64,000 nucleotides of DNA from Siphonodentalium dalli (Eukaryota > Mollusca > Scaphopoda > Gadilida > Siphonodentaliidae), in assembly GCA_032622095.1 (NCBI GenBank), contig CP136066.1, forward strand, positions 96,927,319 through 96,991,318, written 5' to 3'. A program made the translations under genes and the position numbers. Shown piece by piece: positions 23,390 through 36,009 of the stretch; within the stretch, counting starts at the first letter, position 1; the number at the start of each line of letters is the position of its first letter. The notes under the pieces are model-generated. The model searched no databases. It saw only the letters and a program-made list of their open reading frames with translations, and had not been told where the DNA came from.

Positions 23390-24600
23390 GCAATTGGTTT
23401 GGAATAAAAATTCATTTTGTCCATTTTGAGTTTTTGACCATCAGCCATGATTTTGGCCGAATAACCAAAAAATGACTCGATCTCATCCATGACAAATTTC
23501 ACAATGATCTGACAAAAGATGCGACCTGTAACCCTGGCCAAAGGATTTAGTCATGCAAAGAGTAAAATCCAAGATGGCTGCCAGCGGCCATGATTTTTGG
23601 CCGAACGACCCCACTAATGTAGCCGAATGACCCCAAAATTACTCATTCCCCATCTCCATGTCAATATTAACATCCGTGACAAATTTCATGATGATCCAAC
23701 CAAAGGTACGACCTGTAGGCTGTGCCAGAGAATTTAGTCATGCAAACAGTAAAATCTAAGATGGCTGCCAGTAGCCATTTTTTTGGCCGAATGACCCCAA
23801 AGTTACTCGTTCGCATCTACATGTCATTGTTAACATCCGTGACAAATTTCATAATAATCAGAAGAACAGTACGACCTGTAGCCCGTGCTAATGGATTGAA
23901 TATTGAAATCCAAGATGGTCGCTGGCGGCCATGTTTTTTTTCTTCAGAATGACCCCAAAATGAACGGTTCTGGTCTAAATGTTGATATCAACAGCTATGT
24001 CAAATTTCATAATGATCCGACCACAAGTAGCACCTGTAGCCTGTATTGTTGACGAATCACACACACACATACGCACACACAGACGACAAAGCCATGGCAA
24101 TAGCTCAAACTTTACAAAGTAAAGTTCAGCTAATAAAACAAATGGTTGGGTTAGTCTTAACTAACATATATGTGAGCCAGAGAGGCCCATTTCACATTTA
24201 TTCTTCAGGGCGAAAACTATACCTGTGTTTCTGGTAATAAACGGTCATTGAAAAATATGGGTGGCCCAGGTGGGAAGGTGGTGTTTTCATTTTTAGCTCA
24301 ACTTTACTTTGTAAAGTTTTAGCTATTGCCATGGCTTGGTATCGTCGTCTGTGTGTGTGTTTGTGTGTGACTCGTCAACAATTTCCTCTAGCACGGGCTA
24401 CAGGTCGTACCTTTGGTCATTATAAAATTGGATCATTATAAAATTTGTCATAGCTGTTGGCATTGACATGTAGATGGGAACGAGTCATTTTGGGGTCATT
24501 CGGCAAAAAACATGGCCACCAGCAGCCATCTTGGATTTTACTCTTTGCATGACTAAATCCTTTGGCACGGGCTACAGGTCGTAACCCTTTTATGACTGGA
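23390..24600. repeat. Tandem ~155-190-bp monomers in an inverted arrangement
   Basis: Monomers with AAGATGGCTGCCAG, GGCCGAATGACCCC and CAAATTTCAT blocks repeat about four times on the left (23420-24040). They lead into (AC)n and CCATGGCAATAGCT at 24046-24110, which is mirrored at 24290-24370, with inverted monomers following to 24600. Another inverted pair of monomers lies at 40860-41112. It is probably one non-autonomous element with internal tandem repeats. The open frames across it are by-products. Confidence 0.65.
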
Positions 24601-26389
24601 GCCATGCTGGTTCAGCATTACTGATCCTGTGCCAGTGCATTCTATTATATATGGAGCCTCGAATATATAAGAGAATGCACTGGCTTACAAGGTCAAGGTA
24701 AATATTGTTAAGCCAATGAATTCTCTTAAATATAAGAGAATGCATTAATTCTCTTAAATATAAGAGAATGCATTGGAACAGGGTTTTCACAAAATTTCAA
24801 GATGCAGTCATGAAAGGGTTAACCCGAAGAAATTCACCTTGATAGTTGAAGTTTTGGACATCTTACTTCTACAAAGATATTAAACTTAAAATATCATGAC
24901 AAACCTATGTCTCATATACCAGTACTCGATAATTTCCTAACAGGTCACTGAACAGGTATTGGGGGGGGGGGGGAGATAAAAAGACCTGAGTATCCAATTA
25001 CCACCTAGTAGCTACATATGAGAAAAAATAAACTTATGATTTTATTGCTTATTATTGCTTTATATAGTCATGAAATGGTGAGAAATTAACTTTATTGAGT
25101 TGTTGGTGTTTGGATGGATGGGTGCTACCAAAGTATGAGCAGGCTGATTATAATCCCCCCCCCCCCCCACTCACGGAGAAGCTACATCAGGGAAATTTCC
25201 AGGGCTGTTTTGATAGCTCTTACAGGTATGGGTGCCCAAACTTGAGAAGCCCAAATGAACCCAAATTCCCAGTGGACAGTATTGAATCAACCTGAATTTT
25301 CAAGGCAATTCAACAATAAGCGCTGTATTAAAAAATCTGCAGTTGCAATACGGCCTTCATTTGCATGTTGAATTTTTAAATCAGAAATATTATGTCCTAT
25401 TTATAATATATGCGTCTGTATCTGTGTTGGTTCGGTGTAGAAGCCGTATTTTAAAGTTATATTGGGATACCGGTACATATCCTCTGCTGGAAACAGGTGT
25501 CCCCAAATTATCTCTGGATTCTTCCCTGAGCTACATATGAGAATGTTTGGACTATATAAAGCAAAATAAGTGATAATCAGGACTTGGTATCTTCCCCAAC
25601 TTAATAAACTTTTTCTCGGATGAAGTATGGTATATAAAGCAAAATAAGCGATAGATGATGTTTTGATCATATGCAGCTACTAGATGGGCGGCGGAGAAGA
25701 TTCTCAGTCCTGGGTATCTCCCCCGAGTCCACCCCCTCACAAACCCAGACTCAACCAAATTTTTCTCAGATATAGTTAATTTCTTGCCATATCATCACTA
25801 TATAAAGCAAAATATGTGATTGTGAGGGTAAAATAAGTGGAAAAATATTATGTGGGTGGGAGATACCAATGTTGGTAGAGGAAAATTGTTCCACTTGTAG
25901 TCCACAATTTCCTAACAGGTACACAGGATATATACCCACCCCTGTTAACTGCATATGTTCAGCAGTTCTTATGATATTGGTTGGGGTAATGCATATTTTG
26001 GGAGGAGATATAACAAAACAAAAGACACCCATATGTAAGGCCAAGTGATAATATGACAGATTTGATTTGCTCTTAAAGTGCCTTAAGCGGAATTAATTTA
26101 TTTGCTCTTTTAAAAGTTAAATTCATCTATTTGAGCTTGAGCATAAATCAGATTGTCTAGAAATAAAAAAGAGTGAATTAGACTCTGAGAAAGGAATTAC
26201 AAATAGGTGGACTAGTATATATTATTAAATACATGTATGATAGTCTCATGTCTTATTTACACTTAAGCGCAAATGATGTGCGCTTAATTGAGCTCAAATA
26301 AATGTTTTTTTTACATAGAGCATAATTAAATGATTGGGTCTATGAACACCTTTCATGTATGGTACATATTCCAGATACAGATAATTTAA
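24601..26389. other. No gene; short inverted and tandem motifs
   Basis: AGAGAATGCACTGG-type motifs and their inverses cluster at 24630-24780. Poly-G (about 24960-24973) and poly-C (about 25147-25158) tracts follow. TATAAAGCAAAATAAGTGAT recurs at about 25553, 25631 and 25799. No coding content. Confidence 0.5.
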
Positions 26390-26900
26390 AGGTACGGTTG
26401 GCCTTGGCGGTGGGTATCCTGTGAAAATATTTCCACCCTTCGAAAACCGCCACAAAAATAAAGAACATCAAAATGTAGACAGACTTTGTCCATATACAAA
26501 TAAGAAATATCGCATAAACAGTATGTTATTGTCAAATGTTTGACCATTGTTATGTAAACAAAAGCATAAAAAGTAACTTTTCTGGTGTTTGTTTATATTA
26601 TGATGGTAAACATATAAAAGAGCGTTCTTTGTTGGTGAATTCCTGATATGGAACTAATAAAGAGCGTTTATGCCATTTGTGTGTGTGATTAGCCAGTTCA
26701 AGAGTTGCATTAATATTGTGCTGTCTTCTGTAACACAATCAGGCTCTTGCTTAGGTAAAATATTGTAGGTCTTTATGATAACATGCTGTTTACGTGATGG
26801 TCATGGTATATATGAACGAAACTGTATGCGTTTTAATGTTTTTCTGTTTACGGTGATTAGAACAAATATCAATATTTTCGACAACTAAGGCCTCATGCCT
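26390..26900. mobile_element. 511-bp TTAA-flanked MITE, third copy (inverted)
   Basis: Opposite orientation to the copies at 10561 and 22772. It begins AGGTACGGTTGGCCTT and ends with the diverged AAGGCCTCATGCCT, with TTAA at 26386-26389 and 26901-26904. It is the most diverged of the three copies. Confidence 0.88.
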
Positions 26901-26959
26901 TTAATAGCACTTTAAATGTGCAAATGATTTACGCTGTTTAAATAATTTGCACTTAAGTG

Positions 26960-27410
26960 CAAATGAACAGGTCATGGTGTACCAACGATCGACCTTTATT
27001 AGACTAATCGCTATAGAATAGACCGATTGGTCATTCATCATATGCAGGCATTGGGGATAAGTCGAGTCACTCTGAACTGTTCTATAGTGGTAATTATATT
27101 ACATCCAATACTTAAAAAGAGATAATTCTAATTTCTGTTGAAAGACACGGAATAATTATTTACTGAATATATTCAATATAAAGATAGACTGATCAGTTTT
27201 ATACAGATCAACCAGTGGTTCACCGAGACCTGCAGATGATTGTTGAGCTTCGGCACATTCAATGCGATTATTAATAAACATGCAGGTCTGGGTGAACCAC
27301 CAATAGATCTTTATTTAGACTAATCGATCTAATATAGACTGGTCTTACACCACCTAGATGCATCTGAGATAAGGGGAGTCACACTAAACTGTTCCATGAT
27401 ATCGTTCAAC
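26960..27410. repeat. ~300-bp direct duplication with hairpin
   Basis: Blocks around TAGACTAATCG and GTCACTCTGAACTGTTC (26999-27085) recur diverged at 27315-27400. Between them GGTTCACCGAGACCTGCAG pairs with CTGCA/GCAGGTCTGGGTGAACC at 27220-27300. The rest of the element to 28140 contains a 99-codon minus-strand frame (27819-28118) that I do not recognise. Confidence 0.55.
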
Positions 27411-28140
27411 TTGGTAACTACTTAAAAACATTTGGATTTCTTTTGAGAGAATGAGAATATAAATAAACGTTTAAAAATCTTCAAACAAACACCATTTAAA
27501 TATTCAAGAATTGGAGTGAGCACCTCTCGGCTACTGACAGTACTGACTCGGCATGTCAGTGTCAGCCATGTTTTATTGGATTTCGATCAATTGGTGTTCA
27601 CCCAGACCTGATATTTAAATGTGAATTTGGGCTCCCTTTCCCATACAATTTAGTAAGACACAAACTTACGCAATCTTCCAAGTCTGCATGGGGTTGACAT
27701 CAGCCGATATACTGCAACGTATTCATCGATCAGTTCATCAGTTCATGCCAATAATGGAAACTAGTTTGTGACTCGTCTTCCATTCCAGATCATTCCAAAT
27801 TCAACCTGCTGGCTGCTGTCAACTGTCTAGGATTACTTGAGTACCGGTACGATTAAACGGACACTGACCTGGAATGTCGCATTTCCATATCACATAAGCG
27901 TTGCGAGTATAATTTCTGCAATATATGCTGTCTTTGTGGTGCGAATTTCTCACAACAAACGTCGTTAACTTGCGAAGTAACAATGCGGAAGTTACAATTT
28001 TTGGGTTTTCCCAACCCGGAGGTAAACAAATCAGACAGTGCTTAAAGTCACGCAGTCTGAGGACATCGCGTGGCGAGGGGACTGAACTCTGTTTTGCAAC
28101 TTGCGATCGACGTACCACCGGTCATCTGAGTACTATCCCT

Positions 28141-28170
28141 TTAAGGAGTCGATTGTTTAGAGCATTACTG
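28141..28170. mobile_element. Fold-back MITE in unit B, right piece
   Basis: The last 30 bp of the palindrome interrupted at 13194. Confidence 0.85.
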
Positions 28171-28461
28171 TTGTTCTGCTTTAAAGTCATTTCTCTGTTG
28201 AAATATATATTGTGCTTGTTTGTTGTTGCTTTGGTTTCTTGTTATAGTTTATGGAATTTTGAATCATCTTATTTCTTGTTCCAATGGAGTTTGTAGTAAT
28301 TTGTATGGGTCAGTTCTTATTCACATAATATAATTTTTTGCCGATTCTATCAAGTATATAATTATATCTTTAGATTCCTTTTTTTTTAGCAGTGTAGATT
28401 GTCTTATAATTACTTCTTTTTTTTGCCTCATTTGAAATAATCTTTCCTGTTTTTCTTAATT

Positions 28462-28910
28462 TTATGAGATTTTTCCAGTAGGCCCACTAAATTTAAAGTA
28501 TTGACATTTCTTAGTATATGCTAATTTGTCCACATTGTAGTTGAACTGAAATTCTTTCTGAATAGCTCGTATATCGGGGATTTCATTCCTCAATTTTGAG
28601 CAGTATATTGCGTATTTTACAAATATGAGAATGCGCTTACTGTATAAGCTCGTTTTCTCTACAACCAACTGATCTTCCAACTAAAGCAAGTGGAGCGATA
28701 TTTGTAGATTATATATATTTTTTTCGAATATCCAGTCAGTAACCTCACCCCATATAGTTTGTTTATGATTGGGCAATTATAGAATAATAAATGTAGAATT
28801 GTTTCTGTTTCGGATTTACAAAAGGAGCATCGATCATCATCTCAATTATTTTTGATTTTTAAAGCAACGGCTTTCATTTCTTCGCTTAGTTTGTAGATTT
28901 TATATTCGAG
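28462..28910 (-). pseudogene. LINE C-terminal relic with zinc knuckle, unit B
   Basis: The unit B copy of the 5242-5690 relic, with the same in-frame stops and frameshift. The lesions therefore predate the duplication. Confidence 0.65.
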
Positions 28911-29064
28911 GTGTTATCTTTTTTTCTCTGCTGTGTCATTTTGTTATGCTATTAAGTTATGTTGTCAAATTATTTGATGTTAGTTTTCTGTTTTCCCAAA
29001 TATCCTTTCACTTTGTTATGCACAATCGCGAAGATAACAAAATAAATGAATGTGACATGTTCCG

Positions 29065-29940
29065 AGTATATATGTTACAGTCAGATTGTGAAACCAGTCA
29101 TTTCGTGAAATGACTAAAATTTTCAGTCATTTCGCGAAACCACTATGAGGGCCAGTCACTTCATGAAATAACTGAAATTTCCAGTCATTTCATGAAATGA
29201 CTGAAATTTAGTTATATTCTTTACACAATCTGACTTATTTCAGTCAACTTGTGTAATTTCACTTGTATACTGCTATAATTCAAAAAATGACTGGGTGAGC
29301 AGTTTGATCTTAAGAAAACACTTCTGAATTGTAATCACCTGATCAATATTAAGATAGACAAACTGTTTGATCTTAAGAAAATACTTATGAATTGTAGTCA
29401 CTCGATTACAATTAAGACATGTAGGTGAACTGTTTGATACTAAGAGAACACAATTGAACTGTGGTCACTTGGTCAGTACATGTATTTAAGACAGATCTTC
29501 CAGCTCATTTCCATTGTTGATTCAGTTTATTGCTCAAACTACTATTCCTTGTCTACAATTAAAATGTCAGACAGTATAGAGTTTAGGTTCTGTAGTGATT
29601 TGTTTGAGAAGTACAGTAAATGTCCGAAATACCTTATTCCCAAGGATGATTACTTTAAGACAATAGAAGAAATCAAACTATTTCAAAGTATATTTTATGT
29701 TTCTATTACATTTATGATTTACTTTTATGAATAAAAATTAAATCAAGTCCTAATTTTATGTTCACAATTGAAGTCCCCGAACCAAAACTAGTATTCAGTC
29801 ATTTCGTGAAATGTCTGACCACTAATTTCAGTCATTTCATGAAGTGACTGGCTCTCACAGTGGTTTCGCGAAATGACTAAACATTTTAGTCATTTCAAGA
29901 AATGACTGGTTTCACAATCTGACTGTAACATATATATCTC
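29065..29940. mobile_element. Long-inverted-repeat element, unit B
   Basis: Copy of 5845-6720, essentially identical, including the three internal ~65-bp tandem copies and the small open frame at 29480-29734. Confidence 0.7.
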
Positions 29941-30575
29941 AGTTTATCCACCGCTCACTACGTCCATTGACTACATAAAGCCTGCCTAATAAACGTTACG
30001 TTTATTACGTCAATGTAGCTTTATTAGGTCAACGTAGCTTTATTAGGTTAGTACTACTTTTATGGCGTAATTTGATATGCAAATTGCGCAGGTAACTAGG
30101 GACGTCAACCGGCCTTAATGACGTCATTGTGATTTCAGAACGTTTTTGTCGTGTATAATTCACTAAAATAATTCGAAAATGATATATATTTTAGCTCTAA
30201 AACATCTATAAATCCTCAGAACAAGATCTGCTTATAATAAATATAAAAATGCCAACGAACTATTTCGCTCTAGGCTGCATTCCGGTTTTCCCACGTCATG
30301 AATGCTAATTGGTTTGCTAGACCTAATAAATGTAATGGCGTCATCGAAGTAACGAATGTTAAACTGAGGAAAATGACAGATTTACCTCACAAAAGGCAAG
30401 TTTTGTGCGATGGATAAATAAAATATGTAGCTAATGTCGTCGCTTAAATTGTTTATGTCCGTGAGGGGGATTTGAGCATCTATTGGGCGAGGCTCTATTC
30501 TATATATAATTGCCTTATTAGTTCTTTTGGGTTATCGGGTGTGGTGGGTCTGGGTTGGGTGGGGATGGGCTATGG

Positions 30576-30834
30576 CTAATAATATGGTTTAATGTACTTT
30601 TTCCTGAGATCAGTAAGTTTGTTGCACTTCAAAATAACGTGATATTCGACTCCAAGGCCATTGTTACACAATTTACGCTTTCTACCTTGTGAACTTGTCC
30701 AACACAGGAGCCTGTCTCGATAGGAAGTCGGTGATTCCTAATACGGAATTTCATCAGGCGTGAAACGACATTATGGTTGGTGTGTGAAATACATTTTCTG
30801 TGCCAAAGTCTGGCTTAATTATTCTGTAAAATGC
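30576..30834 (-). pseudogene. LINE C-terminal relic (KFR..NHRLPIETGS block), unit B
   Basis: Unit B copy of 7357-7615, with the same frameshift. Confidence 0.65.
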
Positions 30835-30991
30835 CATCTTATTTGAATTCGCTATTCTTGCTGTCCATTCCCATTAGTAGAGTCGCTTATGTACTTTCGT
30901 GGGAATTTTTTGAACAAATGTAGAGACTATTCTAATATGATAGGGTATCACTTACTTTGTCGGAAAAAGTTTGTTAGACTTCATGGGTCCG

Positions 30992-33900
30992 CGACTGGAG
31001 AGAATTATGACGTCACAAAGATGACGTCATTGTCAGTTCAGTTTAGATGTAGGGTTGTCATGAGAACTGACGAATTCTGCGCATATTTCTTAATTGTTAT
31101 ACATTTGTTTTCATTTAGGGCAATTCATCAATAGTAATTCTCAAAGAACAATACCCAAATTTACGGGGAAATGTTATTCCAGTCAAAGATGGCTGCCAAA
31201 ATGGCACCTGAAAATCAACAATTTTGCGATTTTCAAAAATATCATGTAATAGTCCTTCCGTTTGTTAGCGACGGCGAATTGTGACAATTATGTGTTTACT
31301 TATTGCTTCCGTAATGTAGTGCACCAATTTTATTGTACAAAACATGTTCGATCTGTCAAAATTCCACTTTAGACAACCGAATTATAGCTTCCTGACAAAA
31401 ATCAATTCCGATATTGTAGCAATAGATATAAAGAAATGAGTGGAATTCAGTGATGGGAAAGAAATATTCGTGCCACATACGGAGTTATTGTCACAATTCA
31501 ACAGAACTGTTCAATTTCACCCAAGATGGCTACCAAAATGGCAGTCAAAATACAAAATTCAGTGTTCGTTACACCACCAAATATCGCCCTGGCATTCCGT
31601 TATGCGGAATTAGGTTAATCGGCTACTTTTAGGTAAATGCGCATAGCTTTAATTTCTTATACAAATTAGCGATGTTCTATACGGCATACGTGTCATTTCT
31701 TTAAATTTCCTGAAATTTAGTGAGGAGGGTGTTGAATAGAAAATCCAACTCACTATGTGAAATTAGAAAGTATCTTAGACCGACATCTTAGCTTGGGGGA
31801 CAAGTGTTACCATCCCAATGTCTAGCCTTATGTGTTATACATGTACTCTAAGCCAGAGTATTAATTGAGAAATATTGGTGGTTACCTTATCAAATGGTAA
31901 TTGATGATGCAGATAAGCGTTGGTGCCAGTTCTTGTCGTGACATATCAGTAGAAAATGCATAAATATAGATTATCATATAAGGTAGCAATACACAATTGT
32001 TTATTATGATAGCTATGAAGTGGGATTGTACTTCTCAGCTAATCTTGGCAAGCAAGAAACAACACATCCTTGTTTATAAAACACAAACAATAGTATAATT
32101 AATTATATGGCTGTCATTTGGCCTGCTTGTCTTACTGTTTGTTGCGCTGTAACCTTTAATTAAATTTGCACGGTAACACAATTTGAACCTCGTTTAATTT
32201 ATTTAGCAGGTTTCAATCGCATTGATAACAACGGCAGCTTAAAATATATCCGTATAAGGGGTAGCGTCCCGTATCAAGCTTAAAGCGATATATTGTGATT
32301 GTGAATATCAGGTTCTGAAATCTGAATGATGGTATTCAACAAAGTAGTCCAACCACTTTCATAGCATATGTGGAGTTTTGAGACGTTACTATAAGTTATT
32401 GACCTCCGATAACATATTTATTCAGTTGAAATGAACATTATCATACACCAGACTAGATCCCCGAAAACAGGCGAAATGGTGTGTTCTTGGCTTTCCTCGT
32501 GTTGAGTTAATTGGTGATAGCTACACAAAGTGATTCGCCAAATATAGGAAAGCTGCATTGGCATGAACACAGTAGGCTGGTATGGACCAGTGATAGTACA
32601 CAGCCAAATAATATCCCATATTGATTTTTATGATTTAGGCATGTGAAGAGTTAATGAGACAATGCATTTCATTTTACATCAGTTCAATAGGAAAGTGATT
32701 CTTGGCAATGGTTATTATCGCATTGCCGGTCGCACTTGATTGGTGATTATTTTGAAGTTTATCGAAATCAACAGGGAATGCGCAACTGCTCCGCATATCC
32801 AACCATTCAGCTTAGATGATGAAAGAATGTGAATGGTAGACGCAATAGATACGATCCAAAATTGGACAGGCGATACTTATTATAATACTATAATTCCTGT
32901 ATCTTGACGAACTGTATGACCACACATTGGAAAACGGGTAAGGCGGTGGGAAACGAGTGAGGCGTCCTTTGGTAGTGACGGGTCTTCTGGTGTCATGTCA
33001 TCAGTTTTATTTATTATGTCCAATATACTCTGGAATCCAGGTTCTAAATACTGAATAACATTGTGGGCAACGCAGTCCACTAACTTCTTACAGCATAATG
33101 TGAAGTACTAGTTGGAGTTAGTAACAGCTCGTGACGTGCCATGTTGATTCTGGGTTAGAACGTTATCATGAAACAAATGAAATGCGGAAATGAAGGAAGT
33201 TGAATTAGCACGCGTAACTACGGAGGTGGTCATGGTTTACTATAATAATAATTGCACCTTTCAGATCATATTATATAGGCCGATTCATATATATCCTAAT
33301 GCCCCAAACTGTTCCAATTATATTCGACTAGGAGTTATCAGATCAGTCTGGCTATATCCCACAAATTGTATATACCATGCCGCATTCATGCATCGTGATA
33401 ATCTACCCCAACCAAGTGGCATATATAGAGTAACTTCAGCAGAACACGGTCATGATGATGCTATTGTACGAAGAGCTCCATACATGTTCACGTGATAAGC
33501 AATCCAGTTTGGTCAGATAGACCTTAGTTTAAACAGTATTTATTCCATGAATTATACAGCAACAATATATATATGTTTAATCATAGACCGGATTCGACAT
33601 CAACTGTGCATGCTTATGTGAGTCATTTCCGGGAATTATTTTATATTCACCCCACCTAACGACAGCGTCTATATACACATTAGCGGTACTTGTATATGAG
33701 ACAAATTAATTATATACACACATGTAGTTATACAAAAATATGCTAATATCGCTGTAATACAAATAAAATTCTTGCTTAAGTTCTAGTTCAAATTTGTAAA
33801 GATCCCATCTTGGTCGACATATTAATGTATATGCGGAAATGTACCGGCACTTAGTGTGAACTGATGACAAGAAGTTTAAGAATGAGGCAATCATCAACAT

Positions 33901-34047
33901 TTCTTCCTACACATATTTGCCAGAATGATGGAAGGGGGTGTCTGATTGTCGATTGTCCATTCCAATCACCAAGGGTATCCATACAAGGATTGATTTTACG
34001 AAGACTTTTCATGAATATTATGTCAGAAAACGTCCGTGTTACCACGA
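30992..34047. repeat. Tandem array, unit C (truncated)
   Basis: Matches 1-3057 and then stops between 34040 and 34047, inside what would be the C-terminal end of the RT frame. It shares several variants with unit B against unit A (positions equivalent to 285, 509, 1476, 1617 and 2239). Confidence 0.95.
33851..34045 (-). pseudogene. Stub of the LINE RT frame, unit C
   Basis: Only the terminal ~60 codons of the frame seen in units A and B remain; the catalytic part is lost at the array boundary. Non-functional. Confidence 0.7.
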
Positions 34048-36009
34048 CAGACTATCCAACGTCGTTCATTTACCAAACATATACCGGCGGTATACATGTA
34101 CCATGGTGAAATGGAAAAGAATAAAGTATAGCTATAATATCCGGGAGATCTCCTGCTTCAAAAGCCAGCCACTGTTAGCTATATACAGTAATCAATCTGA
34201 TGGAGTCCGTCGCTAGACCTTTTAGTACACGAGTAGATATACTCAATCGTTATCGATATGCAAGAACGTATGGCGATCACATGCTTCAGTTGAGCGTTGG
34301 TAGCTGACAGCGTCTGAAGTTGGCAAATTCACTATTCTCTCCACATACCATGTTGGTCTCTATTAAAATATTGATATAATAGCAGAATCCAATTTGGCAC
34401 AAATCCATGTACTTCGCGTGCTTGCACATATATTACGGTTTTATGTAGTGAACGGTATGTTCCCACCGAAAGCCCATGTATGGTGATAATATCCATATGT
34501 GTCATTCTTACATGCTGGGATATATTGCGGAAATATATGTATTTTAATGTCAAATTTCGACATTTCCGCCACATTGGCGGTCATCTCGATTACAATAATA
34601 TATTAAGAACTGCGGATTATCTAAATCGGAGCACATTCATTCATACATGCATTCATATATCTAACACCGAGATATCGTTCTCCTGTGGTGGACATGTTAT
34701 TTGACGTATATAATGTTTGGCGAATTTTCACGATGCTTGTTTGAACAATAATTGTCACATGAACTCTTATTTTGAGTCAATGTGGTAAGACAACTAATAG
34801 GAATGTGTCATAACATGTCGATTATTTATTTGGAAGAAGCCAATTAGTCTGCTACATTCACCTTCTATATCGTCGGTGAAATTCGAAATTGTCGTAAAAA
34901 CGACTTTTTCCCAATTTGGCGGGAACTTTTTTTATTGCAGAATCTGTATCTTCGGTTACATTGTATAGAATCTTATCCACAGTGACCAACCTATCGGATA
35001 CACACTTTTAAGCCACGTGGACAATATTCACAAGAAAACCATAGTCAGAAATGGTAACGCCACCAAGATTATAGTATTACATATAAATAGAAATTATAAA
35101 AAATACATAAAATATTTTGATAACAATTGCGTTTAAACAAGTAATCCTTCAAATTATTACTAACAAAGTAAACGACTGTGGGGTCACTCAACAGATTATA
35201 AACACTTGGACATAGTATACTGTAAATACTAAAATTTAAATGAAATAATTAAAAGATAAAATTTAGCAAGTAGTAAAAGTTAATTTTCTCATTTTTTTTT
35301 GGGTTAAATAAAGCAATAATTTAAATGTAACATTTGGTTTAAAAAAAATGATTGACCGTGGCTCTTCCAATAATTGCGCGACTGACCTGGTCAATTGTTC
35401 TTAAGACGTTGTTTTGAGAATTACTATGGAGTGAAATAGTTATGGCTGTGGCTTCGCAAGTAATTAACTTGGTGACGTGATGTTAACAAATCTGAACTCC
35501 AGTTAACCAAGGACGCTTCATACCAAATATAAGGTGAATTAATAATTCTTTAGAAGTTGTTTTAAGATTCACTATGGAGGGAAAGAATTGTGGTGCTGGC
35601 TTCGCAACTATTTGACCTCATTGTGACAAATATAAATATTAGTTACTCAGGCAATAGATGTATCTATTCTGTATATTAAGTTATTGGGTCTTACGTGTCT
35701 TGAGATGTCTAAATAGTTTTCGATGGACAGATCGCGCAAGGGACCCACGCCAATCTTCTCTGTTGGGATTCCAATTGTTGGCTCATTAAATATGCACATG
35801 TGCTTAAGATACAGTCGCACGCTCCCGTAAGTCGGGTTTTGGATCCCAGTTAATGAAAATATCATTGAAATAATTGGTTTCCCCCAATAAACATCCATAT
35901 ATTGAATATACATGTTTTGGAGCAGAATTAGGCAGTCCATATTGGACGCCATCATGGAATTTATTTTGTTTTGTTTTAATTTTCACACATAATTATTAGT
36001 TATGTGGAT
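34048..36009. other. Intergenic; no gene seen
   Basis: AT-rich, unique-looking sequence with no supportable frame. The only recognised piece is 35036-35095, where AGAAAACCATAGTCAGAAAT begins a fragment of the repeat found at 54065 and (inverted) 42145. Confidence 0.45.

Larger units (their letters stand above)
13195..28140. mobile_element. 14,946-bp TTAA-flanked insertion (AGKGATAGTACT termini)
   Basis: The left end reads AGTGATAGTACTG and the right end, inverted, AGGGATAGTACTC: 11 of the first 12 bases agree. TTAA is present on both sides (13191-13194 and 28141-28144). Unit A at 4921-4924 shows the empty site with a single TTAA. These three facts together define a transposition event. The interior is mostly noncoding, with nested MITEs, palindromic TTTGCGCTTAAGCGCAAAT arrays, internal duplications and one broken cysteine-rich exon near the left end. 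No frame above about 125 codons is present and no transposase motif was seen, so it is non-autonomous or decayed. piggyBac-like or Sola3-like machinery is the natural suspect from the TTAA target, but the termini do not start with the CCC typical of piggyBac. Confidence 0.85.
28141..30991. repeat. Tandem array, unit B, right part
   Basis: Matches 4921-7772 with a one-base deletion near 30523 and few substitutions, and runs without a break into unit C at 30992. Its left edge is the TTAA shared with 13191-13194. Confidence 0.95.

Noticed and set aside
13195-28140. Maverick/Polinton-type giant transposon
   Set aside because: No polymerase, integrase, packaging or capsid frames are present, and the target is TTAA rather than the 6-bp duplication of that class.
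28141-34047. A dispersed third copy of the unit unrelated to unit B
   Set aside because: The TTAA breakpoints at 13191 and 28141 join exactly to recreate the unit A order, so this is the continuation of unit B followed by unit C.
34480-34704. Frames on both strands at 34332-34704
   Set aside because: Short, overlapping and without recognisable motifs.
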